Assembly (NCBI RefSeq): GCF_018494065.1
Contig: NZ_JABBFR010000013.1
Coordinates: 34,503-98,502, forward strand
Direction: 5' to 3'
Length of the DNA stretch: 64,000 nucleotides
Origin: Rosenbergiella gaditana
Lineage (GTDB): Bacteria; Pseudomonadota; Gammaproteobacteria; Enterobacterales; Enterobacteriaceae
The first letter of the stretch is position 1. Each line of letters opens with the position of its first letter. Below, one piece after another: positions 1 to 8,917 of this stretch. The notes under the pieces are model-generated. The model was not told the origin of the DNA. It worked only from the letters and a program-made list of their open reading frames with translations, and did no database searches. Position numbers and translations under genes: made by a program.

Positions 1-827
1 AGTTCCTGCTCTAATTGATGATCACGGAAGGCTTGCCCGTGCTCATTACCGGTGGCCGGTAAATTGTCGTAATAATGGGCAGAAGCGAGTTTAACGGTTT
101 TTAGTGTGGCTTCAGCAGACGTTCCGCCAATAACAAAGGCGATATGGTAAGGCGGGCAGGCTGAGGTTCCCAAACTACGCATCTTCTCAACCAAGTAATC
201 TTTGAGTTTTCCCGGCGATAACAACGCTTTCGTTTCTTGAAAAAGATAAGTTTTATTGGCAGAGCCGCCCCCTTTCGCCATGCAGAGAAATTTATACTCG
301 TCTCCGTCTACACTGTATAAATCAATCTGTGCCGGAAGGTTGGTTCCCGTATTGACCTCTTTGTACATATCTAGCGGCGCATTCTGCGAGTAACGTAGGT
401 TATCTTCGGTATAAGTGTTGTAGACACCTTGTGCGAGCGCGGCCTCATCGCCCCCACCTGTCCATACCGCCTGTCCTTTTTTCCCGACGATTATCGCGGT
501 ACCGGTATCTTGGCAGGTTGGCAGGATCCCACGGGCAGCAATTTCAGAGTTTCGCAGAAATTGTAGTGCCACATAACGATCGTTTTCGCTCGCATCGGGG
601 TCGTCGAGGATCGCGGCGACTTGTCGTTGGTGCGAGGCCCGTAATAAAAATGAAGCATCATGAAAGGCGTGTTGGGCAAGTAGCGTAAGCGCGGCAGGAT
701 CAACCTTCAGTACCGATTGCCCTTCAAATTCAGCGACAGAAACATGGTCAGTGCTCAGTAAGTAATATTCAGTTTTATCTTCAGACAGGGGAAAGGGCTC
801 TTGGAAAAAAAACGGTTTATTCGACAT
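1..827 (-). CDS. fumA: Fumarate hydratase class I (5' part of gene, runs off the left edge)
   Basis: Iron-sulfur fumarase that interconverts fumarate and L-malate in the citric acid cycle, in the cytoplasm. About 275 N-terminal residues are present; the family is about 548 residues, so roughly half the gene lies outside the window. The start [14 protein letters not shown] and the segments [30 protein letters not shown] and [12 protein letters not shown] follow E. coli FumA and FumB almost residue for residue. The cysteine in PTCQDTG is a [4Fe-4S] ligand of the family. FumA and FumB cannot be told apart confidently from this half, so the symbol is the best guess. The ATG at 825-827 is the only sensible start. 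No second gene of the operon is visible downstream because the window ends. Confidence 0.93.
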   Translation of the reverse strand, partial: MSNKPFFFQEPFPLSEDKTEYYLLSTDHVSVAEFEGQSVLKVDPAALTLLAQHAFHDASFLLRASHQRQVAAILDDPDASENDRYVALQFLRNSEIAARGILPTCQDTGTAIIVGKKGQAVWTGGGDEAALAQGVYNTYTEDNLRYSQNAPLDMYKEVNTGTNLPAQIDLYSVDGDEYKFLCMAKGGGSANKTYLFQETKALLSPGKLKDYLVEKMRSLGTSACPPYHIAFVIGGTSAEATLKTVKLASAHYYDNLPATGNEHGQAFRDHQLEQE

Positions 828-1055
828 TCTTCAGCTCACTTGACTTATTATCAGGACACCCAATACCGCTCCTTATCAGTGGAGCGTTAGGGCAAACTTA
901 CCGGGAAACATTCGTGGGGTGATTATTAACATATTCATTACAAATGTCATCCCCGCTCTCGACTCACTTAAGCACACTCCTCGATAACGGATAGTGATCT
1001 TCGTCGATAAAAATAGCGATTAGTCCTAGGTAAGACTACGAAGACTCGCCTGTAA

Positions 1056-1203
1056 TTATTCTACAAAGCGATAACCGACACCATTTTCAGTAATGATGTG
1101 TTGAGGACGTCGCGGATCCGGCTCCAGCTTTTTACGTAAATGACCAATATATACCCGTAGATATTGGCTGTCCTCCGCATTTGGGCCCCACAGCGAGGAA
1201 CTA
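1056..1203 (-). pseudogene. kdpE: kdpE 3' fragment (response regulator remnant)
   Basis: The minus strand encodes about 48 residues ending in a normal stop at 1056-1058. It contains LWGPNAEDSQYLRVYIGHLR followed by KKLEPDPRRPQHIITENGVG and YRFVE, which is the winged-helix C-terminus of KdpE, the response regulator of the Kdp potassium pump. Similarity ends near 1203, where the sequence becomes A/T-rich, and no receiver domain or kdpD is nearby. I read it as the fossil of a deleted kdp operon. The rest of the 828-1324 gap shows no other gene; it must hold the fumarase and mmuP promoters. Confidence 0.85.
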
Positions 1204-1324
1204 AAAAAAATATAAAATTTTGCCGGTTTTTTTATTTCACCCTAGGCTGAGTTTTGCATTCTAAAAAAATTCAACGTATAAAGTGTTGATAGCTATTTAG
1301 ATGTCTAAACGTTTAGAAGGTCAT

Positions 1325-2728
1325 ATGCAACCAGAAGCAGAACAGAGTGGAACATTAAAACGCTCAATGAAAGCCCGTCATTTAGTGATGCTTTCACTGG
1401 GTGGCGTTATCGGAACTGGATTATTTTTCAACACGGGCTATATCATCTCCACCACTGGTGCAGCGGGAACGCTACTCGCCTACCTGATCGGGGCTTTAGT
1501 GGTATGGTTAGTGATGCAAAGCTTAGGAGAACTCTCCGTCGCGATGCCAGAAACTGGCGCATTTCATGTCTATGCAACTCGTTATTTAGGGCCTGCCACT
1601 GGCTATACTGTTGCTTGGCTCTATTGGCTGACATGGACAGTCGCGCTAGGATCAAGCTTTACCGCCGCTGGATTTTGTATGCAGTATTGGTTCCCTCATG
1701 TCCCTATTTGGCAGTGGTGTCTGCTTTTTTGCATTATCATTTTCGGATTAAATATTATTTCGGCCCGCTTTTTCGCAGAGGGCGAATTTTGGTTTTCACT
1801 TGTTAAAGTCATCACTATTTTAGTGTTTATTATCTTAGGTGCTGCCGCCACATTCGGAATATTACCGATGCATGATGGAACCCCTGCGCCTTTTTTACAT
1901 AACATCACCGCTCAAGGCTGGTTCCCACACGGCACATTACCCATTTTGATGACCATGGTGGCAGTAAATTTTGCTTTTTCAGGTACCGAGCTGATTGGTA
2001 TTGCCGCGGGAGAAACAGAAAACCCAGAAAAGGTCATCCCGGTTGCCATCCGTACCACTATTGCCCGCTTAATTATCTTTTTCTTAGGGACCGTATTTGT
2101 GTTGGCGGCACTTATTCCGATGCAACAGGCCGGGGTCGAGAAGAGTCCTTTCGTACTGGTGTTTGAGAAAATAGGGATTCCTTATGCAGCTGATATCTTT
2201 AATTTCGTTATTCTGACAGCAATTCTTTCTGCAGCGAACTCTGGGCTTTATGCCTCGGGACGGATGCTATGGTCGCTGGCAAACCAACGCACACTGCCTC
2301 GTGTGTTTGCACAGGTTAACCGACGGGGAATACCGGTTTTCGCAATCAGTATTAGCATGCTCGGCGGGATCTTAGCGCTGTTCACCAGTATCATCGCTCC
2401 TGATACTGTCTTTGTTGCGCTTTCTGCAATCTCTGGATTCGCGGTAGTTGCCGTGTGGCTAAGTATTTGTGCTTCCCACTACAGTTTCCGTCGTCGTTAT
2501 TTGGCCTCAGGACAAAAAGTTGAGGCGCTGGCTTACCGTGCCCCTTGGTTCCCGATCTTGCCTATTTTGGGCTTTATTTTATGCCTTATCGCCTGTATTG
2601 GCTTAGCGTTTGACCCCAGCCAAAGAATAGCGTTATGGTGCGGGATTCCCTTTATTGCGTGTTGTTATGCGGCCTACTATTTAACTTCTGCAAAAAAATC
2701 TAAGGACGTGAAGCATGCCTCTCACTAA
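1325..2728 (+). CDS. mmuP: S-methylmethionine permease
   Basis: Inner-membrane amino acid permease (APC superfamily) that imports S-methyl-L-methionine, a plant-derived methyl donor. The product has about 12 hydrophobic segments; the block [20 protein letters not shown] near the N-terminus and the later [20 protein letters not shown] segment match E. coli MmuP. I chose the ATG at 1325 over an in-frame ATG at 1301 because AGAAGG lies at 1315-1320 with good spacing to it. This start also gives 467 residues, the length of E. coli MmuP. The gene overlaps the start of mmuM by 14 bp, so the two are one operon. The usual role is to supply substrate for homocysteine methylation. Confidence 0.95.
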   Translation: MQPEAEQSGTLKRSMKARHLVMLSLGGVIGTGLFFNTGYIISTTGAAGTLLAYLIGALVVWLVMQSLGELSVAMPETGAFHVYATRYLGPATGYTVAWLYWLTWTVALGSSFTAAGFCMQYWFPHVPIWQWCLLFCIIIFGLNIISARFFAEGEFWFSLVKVITILVFIILGAAATFGILPMHDGTPAPFLHNITAQGWFPHGTLPILMTMVAVNFAFSGTELIGIAAGETENPEKVIPVAIRTTIARLIIFFLGTVFVLAALIPMQQAGVEKSPFVLVFEKIGIPYAADIFNFVILTAILSAANSGLYASGRMLWSLANQRTLPRVFAQVNRRGIPVFAISISMLGGILALFTSIIAPDTVFVALSAISGFAVVAVWLSICASHYSFRRRYLASGQKVEALAYRAPWFPILPILGFILCLIACIGLAFDPSQRIALWCGIPFIACCYAAYYLTSAKKSKDVKHASH

Positions 2729-3665
2729 TCCACTCAATGCGCTACTTGAACAGTCCCCCTTTATCGTACTTGATGGTGCCCTCGCGACCGAACTTGAAAC
2801 GAGAGGCTGCCAGATCACCGACAGTCTCTGGTCAGCCAATGCCTTGATTAATCAACCCGACATTATTCGTCAAGTTCACCTCGATTATTTTAGGGCCGGT
2901 GCGCAGTGTGCTATTACCGCCAGTTACCAGGCTTCCTTAGCAGGGTTTGCACAACGAGGGCTGAGCGCCGAGCGCGCTGAAGCGTTAATCGCGCGTAGCG
3001 TGACGCTGGCTGTAGAAGCTCGAACGGAATTTCTTTTAGAATCCCCGGCGTCACTACGCCCACTGGTTGCCGGTTCGGTTGGGCCTTACGGAGCTTACTT
3101 AGCCGACGGTTCAGAATATCGTGGTGATTATACGTTGAGCAACAAGGCCTTTATCGATTTTCACCGCCCACGGATTACGCAGCTACTGGCCGCAGGTGCT
3201 GATTTATTGGCGTGCGAGACACTACCCTCTTTTGCTGAAATCCAAGCGTTAGGTGAGTTGCTCCTTGAATTCCCAGAGGCGACAGCATGGTTCAGTTTCA
3301 CGCTAAAGGATGCGTACCACCTGAGTGATGGCACGCCGTTAGCAACTGTTGTCAATTTCTTGGCTACTCAGCCACAAGTCGTGGCTATCGGCATTAATTG
3401 TATTGCCTTAGCAGACACCACCTCGGCATTGAACCATCTGCAGGCCTTAACCGCTTTACCTTTGGTTGTCTATCCTAACTCTGGTGAGACCTACGATGCG
3501 AAGAGTAAAACATGGCATCATGGGGGAGCTCACTGCCAACAATTAAGTGATTATCTGTCCGATTGGGTAGCCGCGGGCGCCAAACTTATCGGCGGTTGCT
3601 GCCGAACATCACCCAAAGATATTCAAGCATTAGCCACGCAACAGCATGCGCTCTCTAACGAGTGA
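2715..3665 (+). CDS. mmuM: Homocysteine S-methyltransferase
   Basis: Cytoplasmic zinc enzyme that moves a methyl group from S-methylmethionine to homocysteine, giving two methionines. It has 316 residues, close to E. coli MmuM (310). The N-terminal [14 protein letters not shown], the central [20 protein letters not shown], and the zinc-binding cysteines in GINC (about residue 228) and GGCC (near the C-terminus) are all present. The start lies inside the end of mmuP, which implies translational coupling. The last 11 bp overlap the 3' end of the convergent transporter gene, an unusually tight junction with no room for a separate terminator. Confidence 0.95.
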   Translation: MPLTNPLNALLEQSPFIVLDGALATELETRGCQITDSLWSANALINQPDIIRQVHLDYFRAGAQCAITASYQASLAGFAQRGLSAERAEALIARSVTLAVEARTEFLLESPASLRPLVAGSVGPYGAYLADGSEYRGDYTLSNKAFIDFHRPRITQLLAAGADLLACETLPSFAEIQALGELLLEFPEATAWFSFTLKDAYHLSDGTPLATVVNFLATQPQVVAIGINCIALADTTSALNHLQALTALPLVVYPNSGETYDAKSKTWHHGGAHCQQLSDYLSDWVAAGAKLIGGCCRTSPKDIQALATQQHALSNE

Positions 3666-4911
3666 TAAAGCGTTGACGCCATGGTTTTAAGATCGTGATC
3701 GCCAATAATGCGGTCACAATATCGAGGCCGATAGCCAAACTAAATACAGGAACCCATCCGTGGCTGACTTGATAGAGTAACGCTGCGAGCGGGCCACCCA
3801 GTATTGAACCCACCCCTTGTGACATATACAACCAGCCATAATTACTGGTCGCATGTTGGCTGCCAAAGGTATCGGTTAACGTAGCAGGAAAAAGAGAGAA
3901 AATTTCACCCCACCCTAAAAAAACGACACCTGAAAGTAAAATAAATAACAGCGGATCATGCCGGAATGCTAGCCATAGCGTCATCGCCCCAGCTTCGAGT
4001 ATGAAGGCTACAAACATCGTATTTTCGCGGCCAATCCGGTCAGATACCCAACCAAATAATGGGCGTGTTAGACCATTGGTTAAGCGATCTAAACTCATGG
4101 CCAAAGGTAACGCAGCCATTCCCCAAATCAAGATTTGTCCCACGCCGACATCTGACGCAAAATTCGCCAGCTGTGAGGTCACCATCAGTCCCGAGGTGGA
4201 CATACAGGCCATCATAAAAAATAGTAGCCAGAAGAGTGGCTGCTTGAGCATCTGTGAGGGTGTGTAGTGACGTTGAGCTGAAGAGTGGTAACTCACAACA
4301 GGGCTGGCGCTGGGAGCATCACGTAATCCCCGGCTGGCCAGCCCACCGAACGCCGCAAACCCCACTCCAAATAAGACCAATGTTGTGGTTAACCCGTAAT
4401 GATTAAGCGAAAAAGAAATGGGTAAGGTCGTCATGATGGCCCCCATACCGTAACCTGCAGCGACCATGCCCGCCGCAAAGCCGCGTTGCTCGGGAAACCA
4501 GCGTACCACTTGCCCGACTATCCCGATATACACAATACCGGTGCCGATACCGCCAACAACCCCATAAAACACATATAACATCCAAAGTGAGTGGCTATAA
4601 GCTGCCCCAACCCAACTCGCGCCGGTACATAGCGTTCCGAAGCCAATTAACCGCCGTGCACCAAAGCGATCAATCAGCTTGCCCTGCAATGGTGATAAGA
4701 AAGTTTGAAAGATAATCAGTAAGGAAAAGGTCACTTGCAAAATAGGTAAGTGAACATCAAGACGCTCGAGGAGTGGCTTGGTTAACAGCGCCCAGACATA
4801 CTGCGGACTGGAAATCGATGCCATGCAGAGCAGCCCTAGTGCCATCTGTTGCCATTTCTGTGCGGAGCGGATCTGTATCGGGTTAATACTTACTTCGGTT
4901 TGTACGCTCAT
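3655..4911 (-). CDS. MFS transporter, oxalate/formate antiporter (OFA) type
   Basis: Inner-membrane carrier of the major facilitator superfamily, 418 residues with about 12 membrane segments. The QGKLIDRFGARRLIGFG loop between segments 2 and 3 and the overall pattern place it in the OFA family (OxlT, YhjX-like). Members exchange small carboxylates, but the substrate here cannot be read from sequence. It is transcribed divergently from the LacI-family repressor at 5062, with 150 bp between the two starts that include a palindrome at 4990-5002, so it may be under that repressor's control. Its 3' end overlaps mmuM by 11 bp. Confidence 0.8.
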   Translation of the reverse strand: MSVQTEVSINPIQIRSAQKWQQMALGLLCMASISSPQYVWALLTKPLLERLDVHLPILQVTFSLLIIFQTFLSPLQGKLIDRFGARRLIGFGTLCTGASWVGAAYSHSLWMLYVFYGVVGGIGTGIVYIGIVGQVVRWFPEQRGFAAGMVAAGYGMGAIMTTLPISFSLNHYGLTTTLVLFGVGFAAFGGLASRGLRDAPSASPVVSYHSSAQRHYTPSQMLKQPLFWLLFFMMACMSTSGLMVTSQLANFASDVGVGQILIWGMAALPLAMSLDRLTNGLTRPLFGWVSDRIGRENTMFVAFILEAGAMTLWLAFRHDPLLFILLSGVVFLGWGEIFSLFPATLTDTFGSQHATSNYGWLYMSQGVGSILGGPLAALLYQVSHGWVPVFSLAIGLDIVTALLAITILKPWRQRFITR

Positions 4912-4989
4912 CGGCTTTTCTCCCTAGTGTCTAGACGATAACCGAAGCAAAGGCTGTGCCACTCTCAATAGATAAAAATAACTTAACGG

Positions 4990-5002
4990 TCTAGGGCCTA
5001 GA
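4990..5002. promoter_or_regulatory. Palindrome in the divergent promoter region (candidate operator)
   Basis: The 13-bp sequence TCTAGGGCCTAGA is a perfect palindrome around a central G. It lies between the divergent OFA-type transporter and the LacI-family regulator, 60 bp before the regulator start. Position and symmetry suggest an operator; the protein that binds it is unknown. Confidence 0.4.
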
Positions 5003-5061
5003 GATATCTTTTTTATATCGCTCACGGCATAATGAGGGCCCACTCTCTCAATACGTAATTT

Positions 5062-6063
5062 ATGAGAAAACAACGTATTACCTTAAATGATATCGCTGTG
5101 TTAGCGGGTGTGACCAAAATGACGGTTAGCCGTTTTCTACGTACCCCCGAGAAAGTGAAAGCCGATACGGCCAAACGGATTGCCAGTGTTATTGAAGAGG
5201 TGGGTTTTAAACCCGATACTGATAACCCTCAGATCACTAGCCAATCGATCCCACGGATTGGCGTACTTATCCCCTCGTTTAATAATCAAATATTTAGCGA
5301 ACTACTGGCCGGAATTGAGGCAGTGACTGAAGCTTATGGTTATCAAACGCTGGTCGTCACCTACGACTACTCTCTTCAAAAAGAAGAAGAGCAAATTGCG
5401 GCGTTGCTCGCCTTTAATATTAAGGCGTTAATTCTCACGGATACCGCCCACAGCCTAAGAGCAGAAAAATATCTCCAGGCGGCAAAAATCCCGGTGGCAG
5501 AAGTGATGGGGATGGCAGCACATCCTGATCGAATTAACGTCGGCTTTGATAATCTTCGCGCCGGCTATGAAGCGACCCAAGCCTTGATTAAGGCGGGACG
5601 CCAGCATATCGCCTACTTCGGTTCAATGGCTGATTTACGCGATCAACAACGGTTTCAGGGCTATTGCAACGCGCTTGACGCCACGGGGTTATCCACCATA
5701 CACGTTAGCCCTAAGAAACTATCCTCCATCGAAACGGGCGCGATGATGATGCAAGAGGCGCTACACAGCGTTCCCGATCTTGATGCCATCTTCTGTACCA
5801 ACGATGATTTAGCCATAGGTGTCTTACGCGCTTGCCAAGCCGCCGGTATCGATATTCCAGAGCGTATTGCTATTGTTGGCTTTCATGGTTTGGAGATAGG
5901 GCAGATTACTACCCCCCGTCTTACCAGTATCACAACCCCGCGCTACGAAGTCGGTAAGCAGGCAACCGAGTTATTGCTGCAGCGCATTCAAGGACTCAAT
6001 ACCGCTAGCCAAGTGATTCTTGAGACTCATTTTCTTGTGGGAGACACTTTTTCGCTTACCTGA
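5062..6063 (+). CDS. LacI-family transcriptional repressor, GntR/IdnR-like
   Basis: 333 residues. An N-terminal LacI helix-turn-helix (LNDIAVLAGVTKMTVSRFLR, about residues 8-27) is followed by a periplasmic-binding-protein-like sensor domain (about 64-333) containing VGFDNLRAGYEAT and FCTNDDLAIGVL. The motif VTKMTVSRFLR and the sensor sequence are closest to the gluconate repressors GntR and IdnR of E. coli. It is therefore likely to sense a sugar acid. It is followed by an anion-type MFS carrier, with a gluconate-box-like inverted repeat between them, and is divergent from an OFA carrier. Local control of both transporters is inferred. Confidence 0.85.
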   Translation: MRKQRITLNDIAVLAGVTKMTVSRFLRTPEKVKADTAKRIASVIEEVGFKPDTDNPQITSQSIPRIGVLIPSFNNQIFSELLAGIEAVTEAYGYQTLVVTYDYSLQKEEEQIAALLAFNIKALILTDTAHSLRAEKYLQAAKIPVAEVMGMAAHPDRINVGFDNLRAGYEATQALIKAGRQHIAYFGSMADLRDQQRFQGYCNALDATGLSTIHVSPKKLSSIETGAMMMQEALHSVPDLDAIFCTNDDLAIGVLRACQAAGIDIPERIAIVGFHGLEIGQITTPRLTSITTPRYEVGKQATELLLQRIQGLNTASQVILETHFLVGDTFSLT

Positions 6064-6091
6064 TTGCTATGTAAAACCCCAGTCGGATCAC

Positions 6092-6103
6092 GTTATCCGT
6101 AAC
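6092..6103. promoter_or_regulatory. GntR-like operator between repressor and MFS gene
   Basis: GTTATCCGTAAC is an inverted repeat (GTTA/TAAC) followed by ATC. It resembles the gluconate operator of E. coli, whose core is GTTACCNGTAAC. It lies about 210 bp ahead of the MFS gene at 6316 and directly after a GntR/IdnR-like repressor gene, so it is probably that repressor's site. This rests on similarity and position only. Confidence 0.45.
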
Positions 6104-6315
6104 ATCATTTCTTAACACCATTCAGCGTGATACAACTCGCAAAAACATTTGTAAAAACATTGTTTCATAGTCGTCACAAAATATCCGTCCTTTTGCCGAA
6201 AATAATGACTATGCTTATAAACTTAGACTGCAAAAGAAGACGATAATGGATAATTTTTCATGGAAGATAAGCGAAGATTTATTTCAGGAATCTATTTTCT
6301 GAAGGGAGGAGTACT

Positions 6316-7629
6316 ATGAGTCATAACGTTCCAAGGACCCGTTGGTATCGGATAATTGTGCCCATTCTGATTGCTTGTATCATCTCATTTATGGATCGGG
6401 TAAACATCAGTTTTGCCTTACCGGGGGGGATGGATCAAGAGTTAGGGATCACCAGCCAAATGGCTGGGGTGGTGAGCGGAATTTTTTTTATTGGCTACCT
6501 CTTCCTACAAATTCCAGGTGGGCGTATTGCCGTCCACGGTAGTGGTAAGAAATTTATTGCAGCCTCGTTAACCGCTTGGGCAGTTATCTCTATCGCTACT
6601 GGCTTTGTCACGCACGAATATCAACTCCTCTTTTTACGTTTCTTACTCGGTATTGCCGAGGGTGGGATGCTGCCAGTAGTGTTAACTATGGTCAGCAACT
6701 GGTTTCCCGAAAAAGAGCTTGGTCGTGCTAATGCTGTGGTTATGATGTTTGCCCCGTTAGGCGGTATTTTTACCGCTCCGGTCTCCGGTGCAATCATTTC
6801 TGCCTTAGATTGGCGCTGGCTGTTCTTTATTGAAGGGATTCTATCCGCTATCGTTATGCTGCTATGGTGGGCGCTGATAAGTGATCGTCCGGAAGAAGCG
6901 CATTGGTTACCTGATTCTGAACGTGAATACTTACTAACCCAATTAAAAGCAGAATGTGAAGCACGTGAAGCAAAAGTCGAAGTCAGTAAGGCGCCATTAA
7001 GAGATGTTTTTAAGAACCGTGGTTTAGTCATCCTAATTTTTCTGAACTTCTTTTACCAAACTGGCGACTATGGTTACACCCTATGGCTACCTGCCATTCT
7101 TAAGAATCTGACGGGTGGCAACATGGCCGATGTCGGCGGCTTGGCGATTCTTCCCTTTGTCGCAATGGCAGCGGGTATCTATGTGATTTCGCTATTTAGT
7201 GACCGGTCAGGAAAGCGTCGCTTATGGGTCTGCGTGTCACTGCTCTGCTTTGCTGCCTCATTGGTCGCCTCGGTCGTATTGCGTCATCATGTGGTCGCCG
7301 CTTACATCGCCTTGGTCGTGTGTGGATTCTTCCTGAAAGCCGCCACCAGTCCATTTTGGAGTATTCCAGGACGAATCGCCTCGGCAGAGGCCGCGGGTGC
7401 TGCACGGGGTGTAATTAATGGCTTAGGTAATTTAGGGGGGTTCTGTGGCCCCTACTTAGTGGGCGTAATGATTAACTTCTACGGGCATAATGTCGCCATC
7501 TATGCGCTATCAGTTTCACTCCTTATTGCGGCAATCTTATCGATAACGCTACCTAAACAGTGTGATATACAGCCTGACGAAGAGGCGGTCACCCCTTCGG
7601 GAAAGGGGATCGCCGCGTCTAATCGTTAA
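6316..7629 (+). CDS. MFS transporter, anion:cation symporter family (sugar-acid type)
   Basis: 437 residues, about 12 membrane segments. MDRVNISFALPGG near the N-terminus, GIAEGGMLPVVLTMVSNWFP and the central DRPEEAHWLP segment are typical of the ACS family, which carries hexonates, hexuronates, tartrate and similar anions in symport with protons. The start is supported by a strong ribosome site GGGAGGAG at 6304-6311. It follows a gluconate-type repressor and faces a fumarylacetoacetase-fold hydrolase, which suggests a small sugar-acid or keto-acid uptake and degradation locus. The exact substrate is not readable from the sequence. Confidence 0.85.
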   Translation: MSHNVPRTRWYRIIVPILIACIISFMDRVNISFALPGGMDQELGITSQMAGVVSGIFFIGYLFLQIPGGRIAVHGSGKKFIAASLTAWAVISIATGFVTHEYQLLFLRFLLGIAEGGMLPVVLTMVSNWFPEKELGRANAVVMMFAPLGGIFTAPVSGAIISALDWRWLFFIEGILSAIVMLLWWALISDRPEEAHWLPDSEREYLLTQLKAECEAREAKVEVSKAPLRDVFKNRGLVILIFLNFFYQTGDYGYTLWLPAILKNLTGGNMADVGGLAILPFVAMAAGIYVISLFSDRSGKRRLWVCVSLLCFAASLVASVVLRHHVVAAYIALVVCGFFLKAATSPFWSIPGRIASAEAAGAARGVINGLGNLGGFCGPYLVGVMINFYGHNVAIYALSVSLLIAAILSITLPKQCDIQPDEEAVTPSGKGIAASNR

Positions 7630-7636
7630 GTGTTTT

Positions 7637-7697
7637 GCGGTAAGGGTTGCTTACCGCAGTTCAACCGATAGCGACTCCCTGCTATCGGTTCTTTTTA
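7637..7697. terminator. Two hairpins between convergent genes; the second is a Rho-independent terminator
   Basis: A 7-bp stem (GCGGTAA at 7637-7643 with TTACCGC at 7651-7657) is followed by a perfect 10-bp stem (AACCGATAGC at 7663-7672 with GCTATCGGTT at 7681-7690). The second stem is followed by CTTTTTT. It terminates the MFS gene on the plus strand and overlaps the 3' end of the convergent hydrolase gene. Confidence 0.8.
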
Positions 7698-8525
7698 ACG
7701 AATAATGTGTGATAAGCGGCCAATCTGACTAATTTCCACAGCAACATCATCACCGGGGAACATAAACAGTTGTGGGGTCCGAGATTTACCGACCCCTCCT
7801 GGCGACCCGGTAATAATGACATCACCGGGTGACAGTGGTGTGAAGTGCGTAACGTAGGCAATAATTGCCGCGACACTGTGCACCATATTCTGAGTGGAAT
7901 CTTTTTGAACTTGTACGCCGTTTAAAAACGTTTTTAATTCAAGCTGCTGAGGGTCAGGGATCTCATCATGAGTCGTCATCCATGGACCAAAGCCACCGGT
8001 TGATGGCCAATTTTTCCCGGCAGTAAACCAGGTAAACTGCATGTCACGCACCGTGGCATCCATAAAGCAGCTATATCCCGCAACATAATCTAGTGCTTCG
8101 GCTTCGGTCACTTGGTGAGCCGGCTTGCCGATCACTACCGCAAGCTCGCCTTCGTAGTCAAACTGCTCGCTACTGACTGGCTTTTGGATGGGCTGGAGAT
8201 GCGCGGTGAGGCTGTCAGCAAAACGAATAAATAACGTTGGCGCGGGGTTAGTTTCACCAAACTCAATACGCTTTTCTGAATAGTTCATCCCTACACACAA
8301 AATTTTATTTGGGGTCTTAATCACCGGTAGAAAACTGATCTCATGAAACGCATAATCGGCTGAACGCGTAGAAAATGGCTGCAAGGCTACAAGGCCATCA
8401 TTTTCCAGTAGGTGTTTCAAATCGCGATAGTCGAGCAGTTTTCCTGCATCAATCACACCTTGTTCACAGACCAGGCCAAAGGTTTCATGGCCACTACTAT
8501 TAATAATAAAGCTACATACCTGCAT
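7695..8525 (-). CDS. Fumarylacetoacetate hydrolase-fold family hydrolase
   Basis: 276 residues. The C-terminal FAH domain (about 70-276) has the metal-binding signature DYEGELAVVIGKPA, with its acidic residues, and a later DATVRDMQ acidic ligand, then GDVIITGSPGGVG near the end. Enzymes of this fold cleave or decarboxylate diketo and oxo acids, for example acylpyruvases, 2,4-diketo-3-deoxy-sugar-acid hydrolases and ureidoglycolate lyase-like proteins. The reaction cannot be named from the sequence. Its placement beside a sugar-acid-type transporter makes a sugar-acid breakdown step plausible. The start is the ATG at 8523-8525. Confidence 0.8.
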   Translation of the reverse strand: MQVCSFIINSSGHETFGLVCEQGVIDAGKLLDYRDLKHLLENDGLVALQPFSTRSADYAFHEISFLPVIKTPNKILCVGMNYSEKRIEFGETNPAPTLFIRFADSLTAHLQPIQKPVSSEQFDYEGELAVVIGKPAHQVTEAEALDYVAGYSCFMDATVRDMQFTWFTAGKNWPSTGGFGPWMTTHDEIPDPQQLELKTFLNGVQVQKDSTQNMVHSVAAIIAYVTHFTPLSPGDVIITGSPGGVGKSRTPQLFMFPGDDVAVEISQIGRLSHIIR

Positions 8526-8703
8526 AAAATTCGGCTTTCGTTGATGTCTATTAGAAAATCGTCATATCCCTGCAAGCGAACTCTCTGAGTGGTTGAGCAT
8601 TGCGGTGGTGACGCCGTGAACGGCTGATTCTATCAGCCCGACGATCACGCAGCTAATCTTTTCACCACACTTTTACCAAGAATCACCTCTTTTTTGACGC
8701 GAC

Positions 8704-8877
8704 TTAACGAATTTCAAGACGTTCTGCCGTGTGAGGTGCCGGATAATAACGCGTAAGTTGTGCACAATCTTGCTCACTGCTCTCAAGTGGTAAGGCAAGC
8801 GCATTATCTTCGACATGATCGATATTGCCGGAATCGGGTATCGCTAAGATCTTACCTTGCCCTTTCTTCACTTCCAT
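8704..8877 (-). pseudogene. Aldo/keto reductase C-terminal fragment
   Basis: A 57-codon minus-strand frame reads ILAIPDSGNIDHVEDNALAL, then a helix and RYYPAPHTAERLEIR before a stop. This is the usual C-terminus of an NADPH-dependent aldo/keto reductase (IPK-x-x-x-x-HV-x-E-N followed by a PPP/AP segment). The rest of the protein (about 230 residues with the TIM barrel) is absent, so it is a relic. The remaining sequence of the 8526-8917 gap shows no other gene. Confidence 0.65.
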
Positions 8878-8917
8878 TAGACCTCAACCATTTTTTGAAG
8901 AACACATCAGTCATTCT

